59,351 nt of DNA from Chitinophagales bacterium (GCA_013298845.1 JAAFJN010000033.1:1-59351); one strand, 5' to 3'; shown: positions 50,667 to 59,351, counted from the first letter of the stretch. The notes: generated from the sequence alone by a model not told the origin. Program-made: numbers and translations.

Positions 50667-51028
50667 ACTTTAGACGGAAGACAAAAGACATTAGACTGCC
50701 CGTTGTAGCGTGTTCATTTCAACGCGGAGACATTAAGATTGACTAAGCATAGCATAGTGAAAAGTGGTAACTATCCAGCCGCTTCCCACTGACCTCTGCC
50801 GAGGTCATAGATAGCAGGGAAGCCCAAATTTCGTACGTTTTCACCGCGCAAAGCGGCTGGATAGTTGCGAAAAGTGTATAGCGAAAAATGAAAAATGTTC
50901 TTTAAAATATTTAAAATGAACATTCTACGCTTAGTGAATCTTAGTGTATTCTTACTTTCTTAGTGGTAAAAATGTGTACGCTAAGTCGGGCAGTCTAAGG
51001 TCTTTTGTCTAATGTCTTTTGTCTAAAA
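50665..51028. repeat. Composite inverted-repeat element between the cyclophilin and kinase-like genes
   Basis: The left edge TTTAGACGGAAGACAAAAGA, then CATTAGACTGCCCG (50671-50702), is mirrored at 50989-51027 by TTTTGTCTAATGTCTTTTGT-type sequence. Inside are TGCCCGTTGTAGCGT (50697-50711, identical to 40998-41012), CTAAG phrases inverted on both sides, the ~102-bp branched palindrome (50767-50868) and an AT-rich stretch. There is no gene in the 373-base gap. Confidence 0.85.
50767..50868. repeat. ~102-bp branched palindromic repeat, copy 2
   Basis: Outer arms AACTATCCAGCCGC and GCGGCTGGATAGTT pair perfectly here. The internal hairpin TGACCT-CTGCCG-AGGTCA and stem TTCCC/GGGAA are present. Differences from copy 1 (22548-22650) fall mainly in or beside stems and the linker before GGGAA. 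Confidence 0.88.
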
Positions 51029-51040
51029 AATCTTAAAAAC

Positions 51041-52651
51041 ATGAAAGAAACCAAGTCCATTGAGGCGCTGATCCAGCAGGGTCAATTGGCCGAAGCCCAA
51101 CAGCGATTTCAGGAGTACCTGCTGCGCTGTTCCGAAGAAATTACGCAATTGGCCCAAAACCAAAGCCAATTGTCCAATTGGGAAAACAAAGACCGGTTGG
51201 GAATGGGTTCGGATGCGTTTGAACGCAACCGGATTGCGCTGAGCCTCATTGTACAGGTACAGGAATTTAAATCGAAGGTTATCAGCGAATATTTCGATAT
51301 TCAGGACAAACTCAGTTATTTCGATAGCATTTCGAACCGCGATGATGTGATTAACACGATCCTGGACCACCGCCTGATGCCCAAAAACTACACGCGCGAA
51401 AAACAGTTACTCGAGGGCAATTCGTCCATTATTTACCAATTGTCGAACCCAGTTATGCGCCGCCACGCCATTGCATTGGTGCTTAAAATGCCCGATTTGC
51501 GGGAAGAAGCGCAGGCGCAAATTTTACAGTTGACCGATTTGCGGCACCGTAACGTTATTAAAGTACTCGACCACGATATTGAGTCGTTCCCCTATTTTGT
51601 AATTACCGAATACGTGTACGGCGTTACATTGCCCAAAGCACTGGCGATCAATGGCCCGCGCCCGGTGCCGCAGGCCGTGGACTGGATTTACCAACTCACC
51701 GAAGCGCTCGATTATTTGCGGCACAAACGCATTTTTCATACCAATGTGCGCCCCTCCAAAATTTACGTGGATGACGAGTGGCAAATGATGATTTCGCCCT
51801 TCGACCTGGGCCATTTCAGCAACGCCGAACAAACCTATAACCGCTTCCGCGACGTGTGGCAATACGGTAGCCCCGAACTGATGAAATGCGACGGCATGGG
51901 CCTTTCCCTCAACGAAATGTGTATCTCCGACCAATATTCGCTGGGGCTGCTGGCCTATAAAATCCTGACCGGCAATGACCTTTTTGAAGGAGAAACGGTA
52001 TTCCAGATCATGACTTCGCGCCAACGTTTTGTGCAGGATAAAAAATACCGCGAAGCCCGGCTGGCCGAATTACCCAAATCCATTTTGAAAGGCCACGATC
52101 AACGAAAACTGGATTTTGTGTCCATTATCCGAAAACTACTCACCGAAAACCCCGCCGAACGGTACCGCGACCTGCACGACCTCCTGCGCGCTTTGCACCC
52201 GCTGACCCGCGCCGACGAACAAAACGTATCCAACCTCCGGCAGAGTTACCGCCGCTGCCTGGCCATTAATAAAGAATTTATCAACGATTTTTACCGCGCT
52301 TTTACGGCTTCCAAAATGGAGCGCACCGGGGTGGGGCATTTCCCCGAGGAAAAAGAACCCAAAGCGGGCGAAACGTTTGCCAACGAATTTAATATGCTCA
52401 GTTTGAAGCGGCAATCCACCATGCTTCAAATGGCCATTGACCTCATTATTGACATTGATACAGCGGGCGAACGTTTGAAAGGTATTTTGAACAACCCCGT
52501 TCACCAAAAATACGGTCTCCCCGATTTTGAGTGCTTTACCCAGGTTTTATTGGGCAAAATTCGCGACAACGACCCACAATGGAACCCCGAACTCGAAAAA
52601 GAATGGCAGGAAGCGCGCATTAAAACCCTGGCCTTAAAGAGCAATTCTTAG
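51041..52651 (+). CDS. Kinase-like protein (probable pseudokinase) with effector-associated-domain-like N-terminus
   Basis: 536 residues. Residues 1-80 (IEALIQQGQLAEAQQRFQEY, then LGMGSDAFERNRIALSLI) are helical and resemble effector-associated domains of the EAD11 type from bacterial conflict systems (inference). Residues 115-400 follow the Ser/Thr kinase fold: a Lys at 149 in AIALVLKM, hinge YFVITEYVYG, SPE at 277-279 and DQYSLGLLAYKILTGNDLFE. The Gly-rich loop is missing, and the catalytic HRD is HTN (233-235), so the proton acceptor Asp is absent; the DFG is replaced by DLG (255-257). The C-terminal 130 residues are helical and unnamed. No partner gene is adjacent on the same strand. Confidence 0.82.
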   Translation: MKETKSIEALIQQGQLAEAQQRFQEYLLRCSEEITQLAQNQSQLSNWENKDRLGMGSDAFERNRIALSLIVQVQEFKSKVISEYFDIQDKLSYFDSISNRDDVINTILDHRLMPKNYTREKQLLEGNSSIIYQLSNPVMRRHAIALVLKMPDLREEAQAQILQLTDLRHRNVIKVLDHDIESFPYFVITEYVYGVTLPKALAINGPRPVPQAVDWIYQLTEALDYLRHKRIFHTNVRPSKIYVDDEWQMMISPFDLGHFSNAEQTYNRFRDVWQYGSPELMKCDGMGLSLNEMCISDQYSLGLLAYKILTGNDLFEGETVFQIMTSRQRFVQDKKYREARLAELPKSILKGHDQRKLDFVSIIRKLLTENPAERYRDLHDLLRALHPLTRADEQNVSNLRQSYRRCLAINKEFINDFYRAFTASKMERTGVGHFPEEKEPKAGETFANEFNMLSLKRQSTMLQMAIDLIIDIDTAGERLKGILNNPVHQKYGLPDFECFTQVLLGKIRDNDPQWNPELEKEWQEARIKTLALKSNS

Positions 52652-52678
52652 AATAGTATCTCCCCCTAAAATAGATAA

Positions 52679-52705
52679 GGACTGCCCCCTACAAAGGAGC
52701 AGCCC
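52679..52705 (-). terminator. Possible terminator of the TonB receptor gene
   Basis: GGACTGCCCC and GGAGCAGCCC can pair fully on the minus-strand RNA with two G-U pairs. The T-run is weak. It lies in the gap between convergent genes. Confidence 0.35.
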
Positions 52706-52783
52706 TCAAATATTGTAACCACTACAATTTTTTAATGCAAGCGAAATCAGGTGAACCCCTTTTTTCGATTGCTCCAAAAGATT

Positions 52784-55723
52784 TTAGCGGATGAAATAAG
52801 CCAAACTTATACCAAATGACTGTCCAAGCCGGAACGATTCAGAAATGTACTCCTGCCCTTTAAACTCCTGTGATTTTTTATTCAGCGGGTTCAAGAGGTT
52901 ACGCGCCGAGAATGACACCTGATAATGGTTCGCAAAACGTTTGGTCAGTGTGTAATTGAGCAGTGGGAAGCGCTCTTCGTACACGTCAGGTACGGCAGCC
53001 AACGAAATATTAAACAACCGGCGGCCCGACACGTTAAATGAAATGGCTGATTCCCAACCACGTTCTACATCAACATAACTCAACATGGCATTGGCGATAT
53101 ACGGTGCCTGACCCTGGAATGGACGGGTGGTTTGGTCATACGCCGGGTCAATGGTGCGCGATGCGTTGATTTCGGCCTCCGGAATTTTGTACTCGGAACG
53201 AATGAGCGCAAAATTTGTAGCCACATTAAAATGCTCCATAAATTTCCCTAAGAATCCAAGGTTTTTACGGACTTCGAGTTCGGCCCCAAAAACGGTTGCA
53301 TTATCAATATTAAGATAACCCAATTCGGGGATAGTCGCCGTTGGGGAGAATGTTCTCAAAATGGGGTTGGTAAAGTTTTTGTAAAACAAACTCACCGCAA
53401 TTAATTCGCCGAGGTTCGGATACAGTTCGTATCGAATATCGTAGTTATCAATTAAAGTACGTTGCAAATTGGGGTTACCAATGTTGAAAAAGCCGTTTTT
53501 GGTGTCAAATTGCTCGAAAGGTGCTAATTCACGCATGTTCGGGCGAGCCAAGGTGCGGCTGGCCGCCACGCGCAAATTAGATTTTTCGTTAATGGAGTAA
53601 ATCAAATTAGCAGAATACAACCAGTCGGTAAGATTCAGGTCGCTGGGTCTTAATGACGTATCGCGGCTTTCGACGTACATATCGGTGGTTTCCATACGTG
53701 TACCTGCTACTACTTTTAACTGAGGAAGCACATTGTACACCGCCATTAAGTAAGCAGCACCAATATTTTGCTCGCCGTCGTAGAAGTTTTTATTGTTAAT
53801 TTGATTGATATAGTGATACCCGATTGTGTAGCGATTTACGCCACCGGCACTATCATAAAGTGTATCAATAACTCCAAAATTATCGTAAGAGAAAAACTGG
53901 TCAAAATTACCCCGGAATGTGTTGAAGGCAAGGCTCGATGGTATTCCGCCGTGACGGTTGTGCTGAAACTGGTATTCAGAAAACGTTCTTGTCATACGGT
54001 TGTACAAACCACCAAATTTGATCGCATTAGAACTGCCCAGATTTCCGCCGGTCAGGAACGGAATGGTTATATCCACTTTGGCTTCGGCAGATTTATCCTG
54101 CAAATCGCGGAAAAAGTGGAATGGAGGGCGGAACTCGGCATCATTGATAATATAAGAAGTATCCTGGTCTTCTATGGTGCGCACGTAAGCGAAATAACGC
54201 GAGTCGGGTTCTTTTTGGAAAGAGTTGTTCATGGAACCACTCCACTGAATTTCGGCATTTTGCAGACCGGGGAACGTGTGTTTACCGGTGAGTTGATAAG
54301 ACGTGTACTGGCGGTGAATAAATTCTAAAGAATTGGTGGTGTATTCGCCGTTGGGGGTTGATAATTGCCCCAGGAAAGAACCCACCTGGCTACGACCAAT
54401 AATATCGGTATCGTTGTTAAACACCACGTTGGCACTAATCGCGTGGTTATTACCTAATTTGAGGGCAACGTTGGCCAAACCTCCAAGGTGTGGTGTTTCG
54501 GTGCTTTTCGTTTCTTTTAATGCCTGGTACTCGAACAATTGAGAACCGGAGTTGGTGTAGGTATTTACCAAACCACCTTCGTAGTGGTTGAACTCGCGGG
54601 AATAGTTCACACCGAAAGAATAACCTAAGGTGTTTTTGCCTAATTTATGGTTGTTTCCAACGGAGAAATTAAATCCGTGGTTAACGGGCGTTGATTTCCG
54701 GGTAGGTGTAAATATATTACTCAACTGGCGTGAGGACTGATTTAATAACTGGCGTAAATCATTGTGTTCGTCTTCTTTCCGACGTGCATTCAGGTAAGCA
54801 CTTTGTGACAACAACGAACGGTTGGCATCGCTGGTGAGCAGTTCGGGTAAAGCGCGGCCGCCATCATCATAACCCAGCCAGTCATATTTTCCGGCATCGG
54901 AGCCGTGGCCCTGAAAATTATTAATCAAAGATGCCTGCGTATTAATGCTTGAGTTCAGACTAAAGTAAATATTAAATTTATCGGGGAAAGATTTGGTTGT
55001 AATATTGACCAAACCACCCGAAAAGTTACCCGGCAAATCGGGGGTAAAGGTCTTCACCGTTACAATGTTTTCGATCATTTGCGACGGAATCAAGTCCAAA
55101 CTGGAAGAGTTGCGATAGGGGTCAGTGCTGGGCATTGTGATCCCGTTCATTTGGGAAATGGAGTAGCGATCACCCAAACCGCGCATAACGATAAATTTGC
55201 CGCCTTCCACAACCGCACCGGTCACTTGTTTCATGGCATCGGCGGCGTTGGATACCGCAGAGCGGGTAATTTGTTGTGACGAAAGGCCGTCTTGAATAGA
55301 AAAGGCACGACGTTGGAGCGCCACCAGAGAGGCATCCGTATTGCGAACCGCCGTAGCCACAATCACGACCTCCGAAATAGTGGAACTTTCTTCGGTCATT
55401 ACAATATCGAGAATATTTGCAATACCGGCTTTGGCATCAAAACCGGAAATTGTTTGCTTTTGATAGGATGGATAAATAAAACTAACGGCATAAACACCCG
55501 GCTCTACGGCAAAGGTGTAATTTCCGTCAAAATCAGTATTTGCGCCACCTTTAACTTCACCGGCTTGGTTTTCGCATCGAATAGAAACCCCAATGAGCGT
55601 TTCGCCCGTGGTTTTATCAATAACCTTACCAGCGATGGTAGCGCGTTGTTGTCCCAAAAGAGCGGAAGAACTCAACATCAGGACGAGCGAAAGGGCATTC
55701 GCAAGGGTGAAAAGAAATTTCAT
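52784..55723 (-). CDS. TonB-dependent outer-membrane receptor with carboxypeptidase-regulatory-like domain
   Basis: 979 residues. Signal peptide 1-24 (cut after LLG). A CarboxypepD_reg-like Ig fold spans 28-110 (ATIAGKVIDKTTGETLIGVS). The plug domain begins near 130 (AVSNAADAMKQVTGAVVEGG and FIVMRGLGDRYSISQMNGI), followed by the 22-strand barrel ending GQSFGISLAYFIR. It imports a ligand using the TonB-ExbBD proton motive force; no SusD-like partner is present. It lies 103 bases downstream of the giant beta-helix T9SS gene on the same strand, so the two probably act together. Confidence 0.94.
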   Translation of the reverse strand: MKFLFTLANALSLVLMLSSSALLGQQRATIAGKVIDKTTGETLIGVSIRCENQAGEVKGGANTDFDGNYTFAVEPGVYAVSFIYPSYQKQTISGFDAKAGIANILDIVMTEESSTISEVVIVATAVRNTDASLVALQRRAFSIQDGLSSQQITRSAVSNAADAMKQVTGAVVEGGKFIVMRGLGDRYSISQMNGITMPSTDPYRNSSSLDLIPSQMIENIVTVKTFTPDLPGNFSGGLVNITTKSFPDKFNIYFSLNSSINTQASLINNFQGHGSDAGKYDWLGYDDGGRALPELLTSDANRSLLSQSAYLNARRKEDEHNDLRQLLNQSSRQLSNIFTPTRKSTPVNHGFNFSVGNNHKLGKNTLGYSFGVNYSREFNHYEGGLVNTYTNSGSQLFEYQALKETKSTETPHLGGLANVALKLGNNHAISANVVFNNDTDIIGRSQVGSFLGQLSTPNGEYTTNSLEFIHRQYTSYQLTGKHTFPGLQNAEIQWSGSMNNSFQKEPDSRYFAYVRTIEDQDTSYIINDAEFRPPFHFFRDLQDKSAEAKVDITIPFLTGGNLGSSNAIKFGGLYNRMTRTFSEYQFQHNRHGGIPSSLAFNTFRGNFDQFFSYDNFGVIDTLYDSAGGVNRYTIGYHYINQINNKNFYDGEQNIGAAYLMAVYNVLPQLKVVAGTRMETTDMYVESRDTSLRPSDLNLTDWLYSANLIYSINEKSNLRVAASRTLARPNMRELAPFEQFDTKNGFFNIGNPNLQRTLIDNYDIRYELYPNLGELIAVSLFYKNFTNPILRTFSPTATIPELGYLNIDNATVFGAELEVRKNLGFLGKFMEHFNVATNFALIRSEYKIPEAEINASRTIDPAYDQTTRPFQGQAPYIANAMLSYVDVERGWESAISFNVSGRRLFNISLAAVPDVYEERFPLLNYTLTKRFANHYQVSFSARNLLNPLNKKSQEFKGQEYISESFRLGQSFGISLAYFIR

Positions 55724-55826
55724 AAAATGTGTATTCTGTAGTGGTTAGACATAATAATGATAAAAATGAGCAGCAAATTTGGAGTTGTCTCCAAACCTGC
55801 TGCCCATTTCACTAATTGACTTTAGT

Positions 55827-58800
55827 TTATTCTACGATTAATTTTTTAGCAACAACATTGCCATCATTAGTGTAGAACTTAATCACGTACATACCTTTGG
55901 CTAAAGCACCGATTTGAACCGGTTGAACGCCGCCACCCATTGGGAGGTTAATACGGTCGGCTACAACACGACCCGCGAGGTCCAAAATTTCTACGCGGAG
56001 GTCTTGGTCAAAGTTGGACTCAATCACGAACATATCTTGCGCAGGATTGGGGAAAATACGGATAGCACTTTCCATTACCGGGCTGTTTACACCTACAGTT
56101 GGGCAGGCCGTTGGTGCATTTACCAAGTGGTTGTTGCGGTCCAAAGCAGTCCAATTACGAACCCAGAGTTCATTCCATTCAGCGCTAAATGCACCTTTAT
56201 AGTTTACATCTTCGAAGAATGGGTTAGCGGGTACTACTGCACGCTCGGTGTAGTAAGCAGAACCAATTTCACATACGCGTGGGTCAAGTTGCTCATTTTG
56301 CTCCCGGCTGATAGACCCGATGTAAGGAGAGAATAAATTAGTTTGATTGGCCAGCAAATGGTTGATTAATGCCGTGGCATTAACATCTTCGGCACTTGCA
56401 CTTACGCGGATAATACCCGTAGCAGAAGCATCCAAAGTAACCGTGGTTGCGTTGCGATAGAAAATATTATTAAGGATTTTCAATTCGCCATTTTGCAATT
56501 TGGCATAAGCATCGTTGATACCGGCTGCTTTATCCTGCACCTCAATCATTTTACCTTTCTGTTCGGTAAGGATAGAGTTCGCAATAGTTCCTGCTGTACC
56601 TGCACGCAAGTTCCAGCCAATCGGGTTAGCAGCGGTGGCGTTAGTACCGGCACCGATATGCGTCCAGTTGTACAATGTTGGGTTAGAGTATGGCGTTGCA
56701 TCATCCGGTGTTGTTCCGTCAAATTCACCACCAGCATCGGCTACATCATCGCGTTGGATAGAGAACCAGAACTGACCATTACCCGTGTAAACTTCGTCCC
56801 AGTCGTAAGAATCATCTTCAACGAAAGCAACTACCGCGTGTTTCAGGTTAGGTGCGCCACCGAAGAATTCGATACCGTCGTCGGAGTTTGCGTAGATTTC
56901 AACAAAATCCAAAGTAGTGCCGCTACCAACTGCGCCAAGCGTAAGGCCGTTGAGTTCGTTACCGGAAGCAATTTGGCGACCGCCGTGACGGATAGAGACG
57001 TATTTCAATACACCAGAGTTATCGGCGTTGTTTGTACCGCCGTATTGGCCGCGTGGTTCGGTAGTTGGGATACCTTCTACGTTTACCAAAGCGTTGCCGT
57101 TTTTCTGGGTAACACCATTACCCAAGATAACGATACCGCCCCACAGTGCGTTGTCTTTTGGACCCAAGTCAGTTGGGTTGTTTACATCGTCTTCTTCAGC
57201 CGTGAAAATGATTGGCTCATCGGCAGTACCTTCAGCGAAGATTTTAGCGCCGCGTGCAATCACCAATGCAGATGGGTTACCTACATCAGCGCGTGGTGTG
57301 AATTTCACCACAGTACCCGCTTCGATGGTCAAGGTAGCGCAGCTATCTACAAAAGTCAAACCATCTACGAGGTAAGTTTTATCTTTTGTCCAGGTAACGC
57401 TTTGGCAAGGTACGATGCTGGCATCGTTTACGTTCACCACGTTTGGCTGAGACAAATCTTTCAAGTGACCGTTGCGATCAAGCGTTGTCCAACCTTCAAT
57501 CCAGAGACCAGCGGCGAAAGGAGGGAAAGCACCTTTGTAGTTTACGCCGGTAAAGAAGGCGTCGCCGGTTGGATAAGCCGCAAGACCAGTGCTTACAGCG
57601 GTGTTTCCGGCTGGGCGTGGGTCCAACTGGGCGTTTTGCTCGCGGCTGATGCTTTGGATCGCCGGGTTAGATACCTGATTGTTATTTGTAGTCAGGTGGG
57701 TCACCAAAGCAGCGGCAGTGGGGTCTTCAGCAGCGGTACCTACACGGATAATACCCGTAGAAGAGGCATCCAATGTTGTGAAGTTACCAATATTCCAGAA
57801 CAGGTTATTTTGCAATTTCAATTCACCCGCCAAAAGTTTTGCATAAGCATCGTTTACACCGGCTGCTTTATCTTGTACTTCCAGACCTTTGTTTTTCATG
57901 TCCGTAACAATACAGTTGGCAAGTGTACCTGCTGTACCTGCGCGCAAGTTCCAACCTATCGGATTCGCCGCAGCAGCACCTTGACCGGCACCGATGTGTG
58001 TCCAGTTAAATACCGTTGGGTTCGAGTAAGGAGTGGCATCATCCGGCGTAGTACCGTCGCATTCGCCACCAGCATCGGCTACATCATCGCGCTGGATAGA
58101 GAACCAAAACTGGCCTTTACCAGTGTAAACTTCGTCCCAGTCGTAAGAATCATCTTCAGCAAAAGCAACTACGGCGTGTTTCAAATTAGCTGCACCACCA
58201 AAGAACTCGATACCATCGTCCGAGTTGGCATAAATTTCGATGTATTCTAATTTAGTACCGCTACCTACACCAGCGAGGGTAAGACCATTCAACTCGTTAC
58301 CAGAAGCAATTTGGCGACCGCCATGACGGATAGAGACATATTTCAATACACCAGAATTATCAGCGTTATCGTTACCGCCGTAAATACCGCGTGGTTCAGT
58401 AGTTGGGATACCTTCTACGTTTACCTGGCCGTTACCGTTCTTTTGGGTAATACCACGACCGAGAATTACGATACCTCCCCACAAGGCGTTATCTTTTGGA
58501 CCCAAATCAGTTGGGTTGTTTACATCATCATCTTCGGCAGTGAAGATGATAGGTTCAGTAGCAGTACCTTCTGCAAAGATTTTACCACCGCGTGCAACAA
58601 TCAATGCAGATGGGTTACCTACGTCGGCACGTGGCGTGAATTTCACCACAGTACCCGCTTCGATGGTCAAAGTAGCGCAACTATCAACGAAAGTTACACC
58701 ATCAACAACGTATACATTATCTTTTGTCCAGGTTACGTTTTGGCAAGGTGTAATGCTGGCATCGTTTACGTTCACCACATTTGGCTGAGACAAATCTTTC

Positions 58801-59351
58801 AAGTGACCGTTGCGGTCAAGCGTTGTCCAGCCTTCAATCCAAAGACCAGCGACGAAAGGAGGGAAAGCACCTTTGTAATTTACGCCGGTAAAGAAAGCAT
58901 CGCCGGAAGGATACGCCGCCAAACCAGTGTTCGTTGCAGTATTACCCGCCGGGCGTGGATCCAATTGTCCGTTTTGCTCGCGGCTAATGCTCTGAATAGA
59001 AGGGTTGGCAATCTGGTTGTTGTTTGTAGTCAGGTGTGACACCAATGCAGCCGCAGTGGGGTCTTCGGCGGCAGCGCCTACACGGATAATACCGGTAGAA
59101 GAAGCATCCAACGTAGTGTTGCTGCCCATTTCCCAGAACAAGTTGTTCAGGAGTTTCAATTCACCGGCTACCAATTTAGCATAAGCGTCATTTACGCCCG
59201 CTGCTTTATCCTGTACTTCCAAACCTTTATTTTTTTGGGCCACCAATACGGAGTTGGCAATAGTACCGGCAGTACCGGCGCGCAGGTTCCAGCCAATCGG
59301 GTTGGCCGCAGCCGCACCAGGACCAGCACCAATGTGCGTCCAGTTGTACAA
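55827..59351 (-). CDS. Giant repetitive secreted beta-helix protein with T9SS sorting domain (N-terminus beyond window)
   Basis: At least 1174 residues, open to the window edge. It contains near-identical repeats with a period of 1338 bases (446 residues), measured between the VVNVNDAS motifs. In view are the end of one unit, one full unit and a more divergent last unit. Each unit has TIEAGTVVKFTPRADVGNPS, ALWGGIVILG, GGNDNADNSGVLKYVSIRHG, NSDDGIEFFGGA and DDSYDWDEVYTGxGQFWFSI. The protein ends in a type A sorting domain (IRIFPNPAQDMFVIESNFDQ to KKLIVE). Homolog of the 602-aa protein at 36787-38595. Probably a long surface fibre or adhesin (inference). Confidence 0.93.
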   Translation of the reverse strand: MYNWTHIGAGPGAAAANPIGWNLRAGTAGTIANSVLVAQKNKGLEVQDKAAGVNDAYAKLVAGELKLLNNLFWEMGSNTTLDASSTGIIRVGAAAEDPTAAALVSHLTTNNNQIANPSIQSISREQNGQLDPRPAGNTATNTGLAAYPSGDAFFTGVNYKGAFPPFVAGLWIEGWTTLDRNGHLKDLSQPNVVNVNDASITPCQNVTWTKDNVYVVDGVTFVDSCATLTIEAGTVVKFTPRADVGNPSALIVARGGKIFAEGTATEPIIFTAEDDDVNNPTDLGPKDNALWGGIVILGRGITQKNGNGQVNVEGIPTTEPRGIYGGNDNADNSGVLKYVSIRHGGRQIASGNELNGLTLAGVGSGTKLEYIEIYANSDDGIEFFGGAANLKHAVVAFAEDDSYDWDEVYTGKGQFWFSIQRDDVADAGGECDGTTPDDATPYSNPTVFNWTHIGAGQGAAAANPIGWNLRAGTAGTLANCIVTDMKNKGLEVQDKAAGVNDAYAKLLAGELKLQNNLFWNIGNFTTLDASSTGIIRVGTAAEDPTAAALVTHLTTNNNQVSNPAIQSISREQNAQLDPRPAGNTAVSTGLAAYPTGDAFFTGVNYKGAFPPFAAGLWIEGWTTLDRNGHLKDLSQPNVVNVNDASIVPCQSVTWTKDKTYLVDGLTFVDSCATLTIEAGTVVKFTPRADVGNPSALVIARGAKIFAEGTADEPIIFTAEEDDVNNPTDLGPKDNALWGGIVILGNGVTQKNGNALVNVEGIPTTEPRGQYGGTNNADNSGVLKYVSIRHGGRQIASGNELNGLTLGAVGSGTTLDFVEIYANSDDGIEFFGGAPNLKHAVVAFVEDDSYDWDEVYTGNGQFWFSIQRDDVADAGGEFDGTTPDDATPYSNPTLYNWTHIGAGTNATAANPIGWNLRAGTAGTIANSILTEQKGKMIEVQDKAAGINDAYAKLQNGELKILNNIFYRNATTVTLDASATGIIRVSASAEDVNATALINHLLANQTNLFSPYIGSISREQNEQLDPRVCEIGSAYYTERAVVPANPFFEDVNYKGAFSAEWNELWVRNWTALDRNNHLVNAPTACPTVGVNSPVMESAIRIFPNPAQDMFVIESNFDQDLRVEILDLAGRVVADRINLPMGGGVQPVQIGALAKGMYVIKFYTNDGNVVAKKLIVE

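Noticed and set aside
56493-59039. Long plus-strand frames opposite the giant T9SS gene
   Set aside because: They are antisense shadows caused by low stop frequency in the repetitive coding sequence; the minus strand has the sorting domain and family motifs.

Overview
The window looks like chromosomal DNA from an environmental member of the Bacteroidota, most likely a Saprospiria/Lewinella-type organism (lineage is inference). The reasons are many promoters with the Bacteroidota -7 element TAnnTTTG and no clear Shine-Dalgarno sites, five secreted proteins ending in a type IX secretion (T9SS) type A sorting domain, lipoproteins with a CKK start after the lipobox, a TonB-dependent receptor with a carboxypeptidase-regulatory-like N-terminus, a Bat-type VWA protein, and moderate GC. 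No tRNA, rRNA operon, prophage, transposase or CRISPR array was seen. One small RNA, the signal recognition particle RNA, lies at 6188-6273.

Layout. 1-2850: a minus-strand run of three lipoproteins (496 aa, 255 aa, and one cut by the window edge) whose last two members share a duplicated leader hairpin. 3046-4133: a putative DNA-binding protein behind three palindromes spaced exactly 30 bp. 4142-6099: a batA / small lipoprotein / O-methyltransferase operon. 6176-8946: SRP RNA, fructose-6-phosphate aldolase, a 34-bp perfect hairpin and purD. 9139-15078: a large T9SS protein, an ECF sigma factor with a small downstream protein, a leucine-rich-repeat protein and a DUF4230 protein. 15148-16235: a MerR/DUF433 plus DUF5615 pair resembling a toxin-antitoxin module. 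16263-22399: aat, an SH3-domain protein, acyl-CoA synthetase, a Cys-cluster protein and a Gfo/Idh/MocA oxidoreductase. 22738-26714: a frameshifted T9SS propeller gene, then a four-gene minus-strand operon of membrane proteins with a winged-helix regulator. 26821-36673: ftsK, an SRPBCC protein, HMG-CoA synthase, a class A penicillin-binding protein and a Nudix hydrolase. 36787-44354: a T9SS beta-helix protein, tex and an RND pump. 44532-50666: a GNAT/membrane protein pair, a metzincin protease whose signal peptide carries a G10 tract that puts it out of frame, a lipoprotein, ribA and a lipoprotein cyclophilin. 51041-52651: a kinase-like protein lacking catalytic residues, with an N-terminus resembling an effector-associated domain. 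52784-59351: a TonB receptor and a giant repetitive T9SS beta-helix protein.

Three things stand out. First, the metzincin gene looks phase-variable: a good promoter and ATG are joined to the mature protein only if the G10 tract becomes G9 (or G12). Second, the larger intergenic gaps hold elements built from a small vocabulary of simple repeats (heptamers AGTGAAN, TTAGAC phrases, GCTCGTTGTAG phrases, TTCGGCTTCGCTCAG phrases, a ~102-bp branched palindrome). These are arranged as inverted pairs, start at or within a few bases of stop codons, and in several cases supply the stop codon. One is an 81-bp perfect inverted repeat around 71/72-bp tandem repeats. Third, the kinase-like protein and the DUF433/DUF5615 pair are candidate conflict or defence components sitting alone among housekeeping genes.

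All functional names are from motif recognition by eye; no database search or folding program was run.
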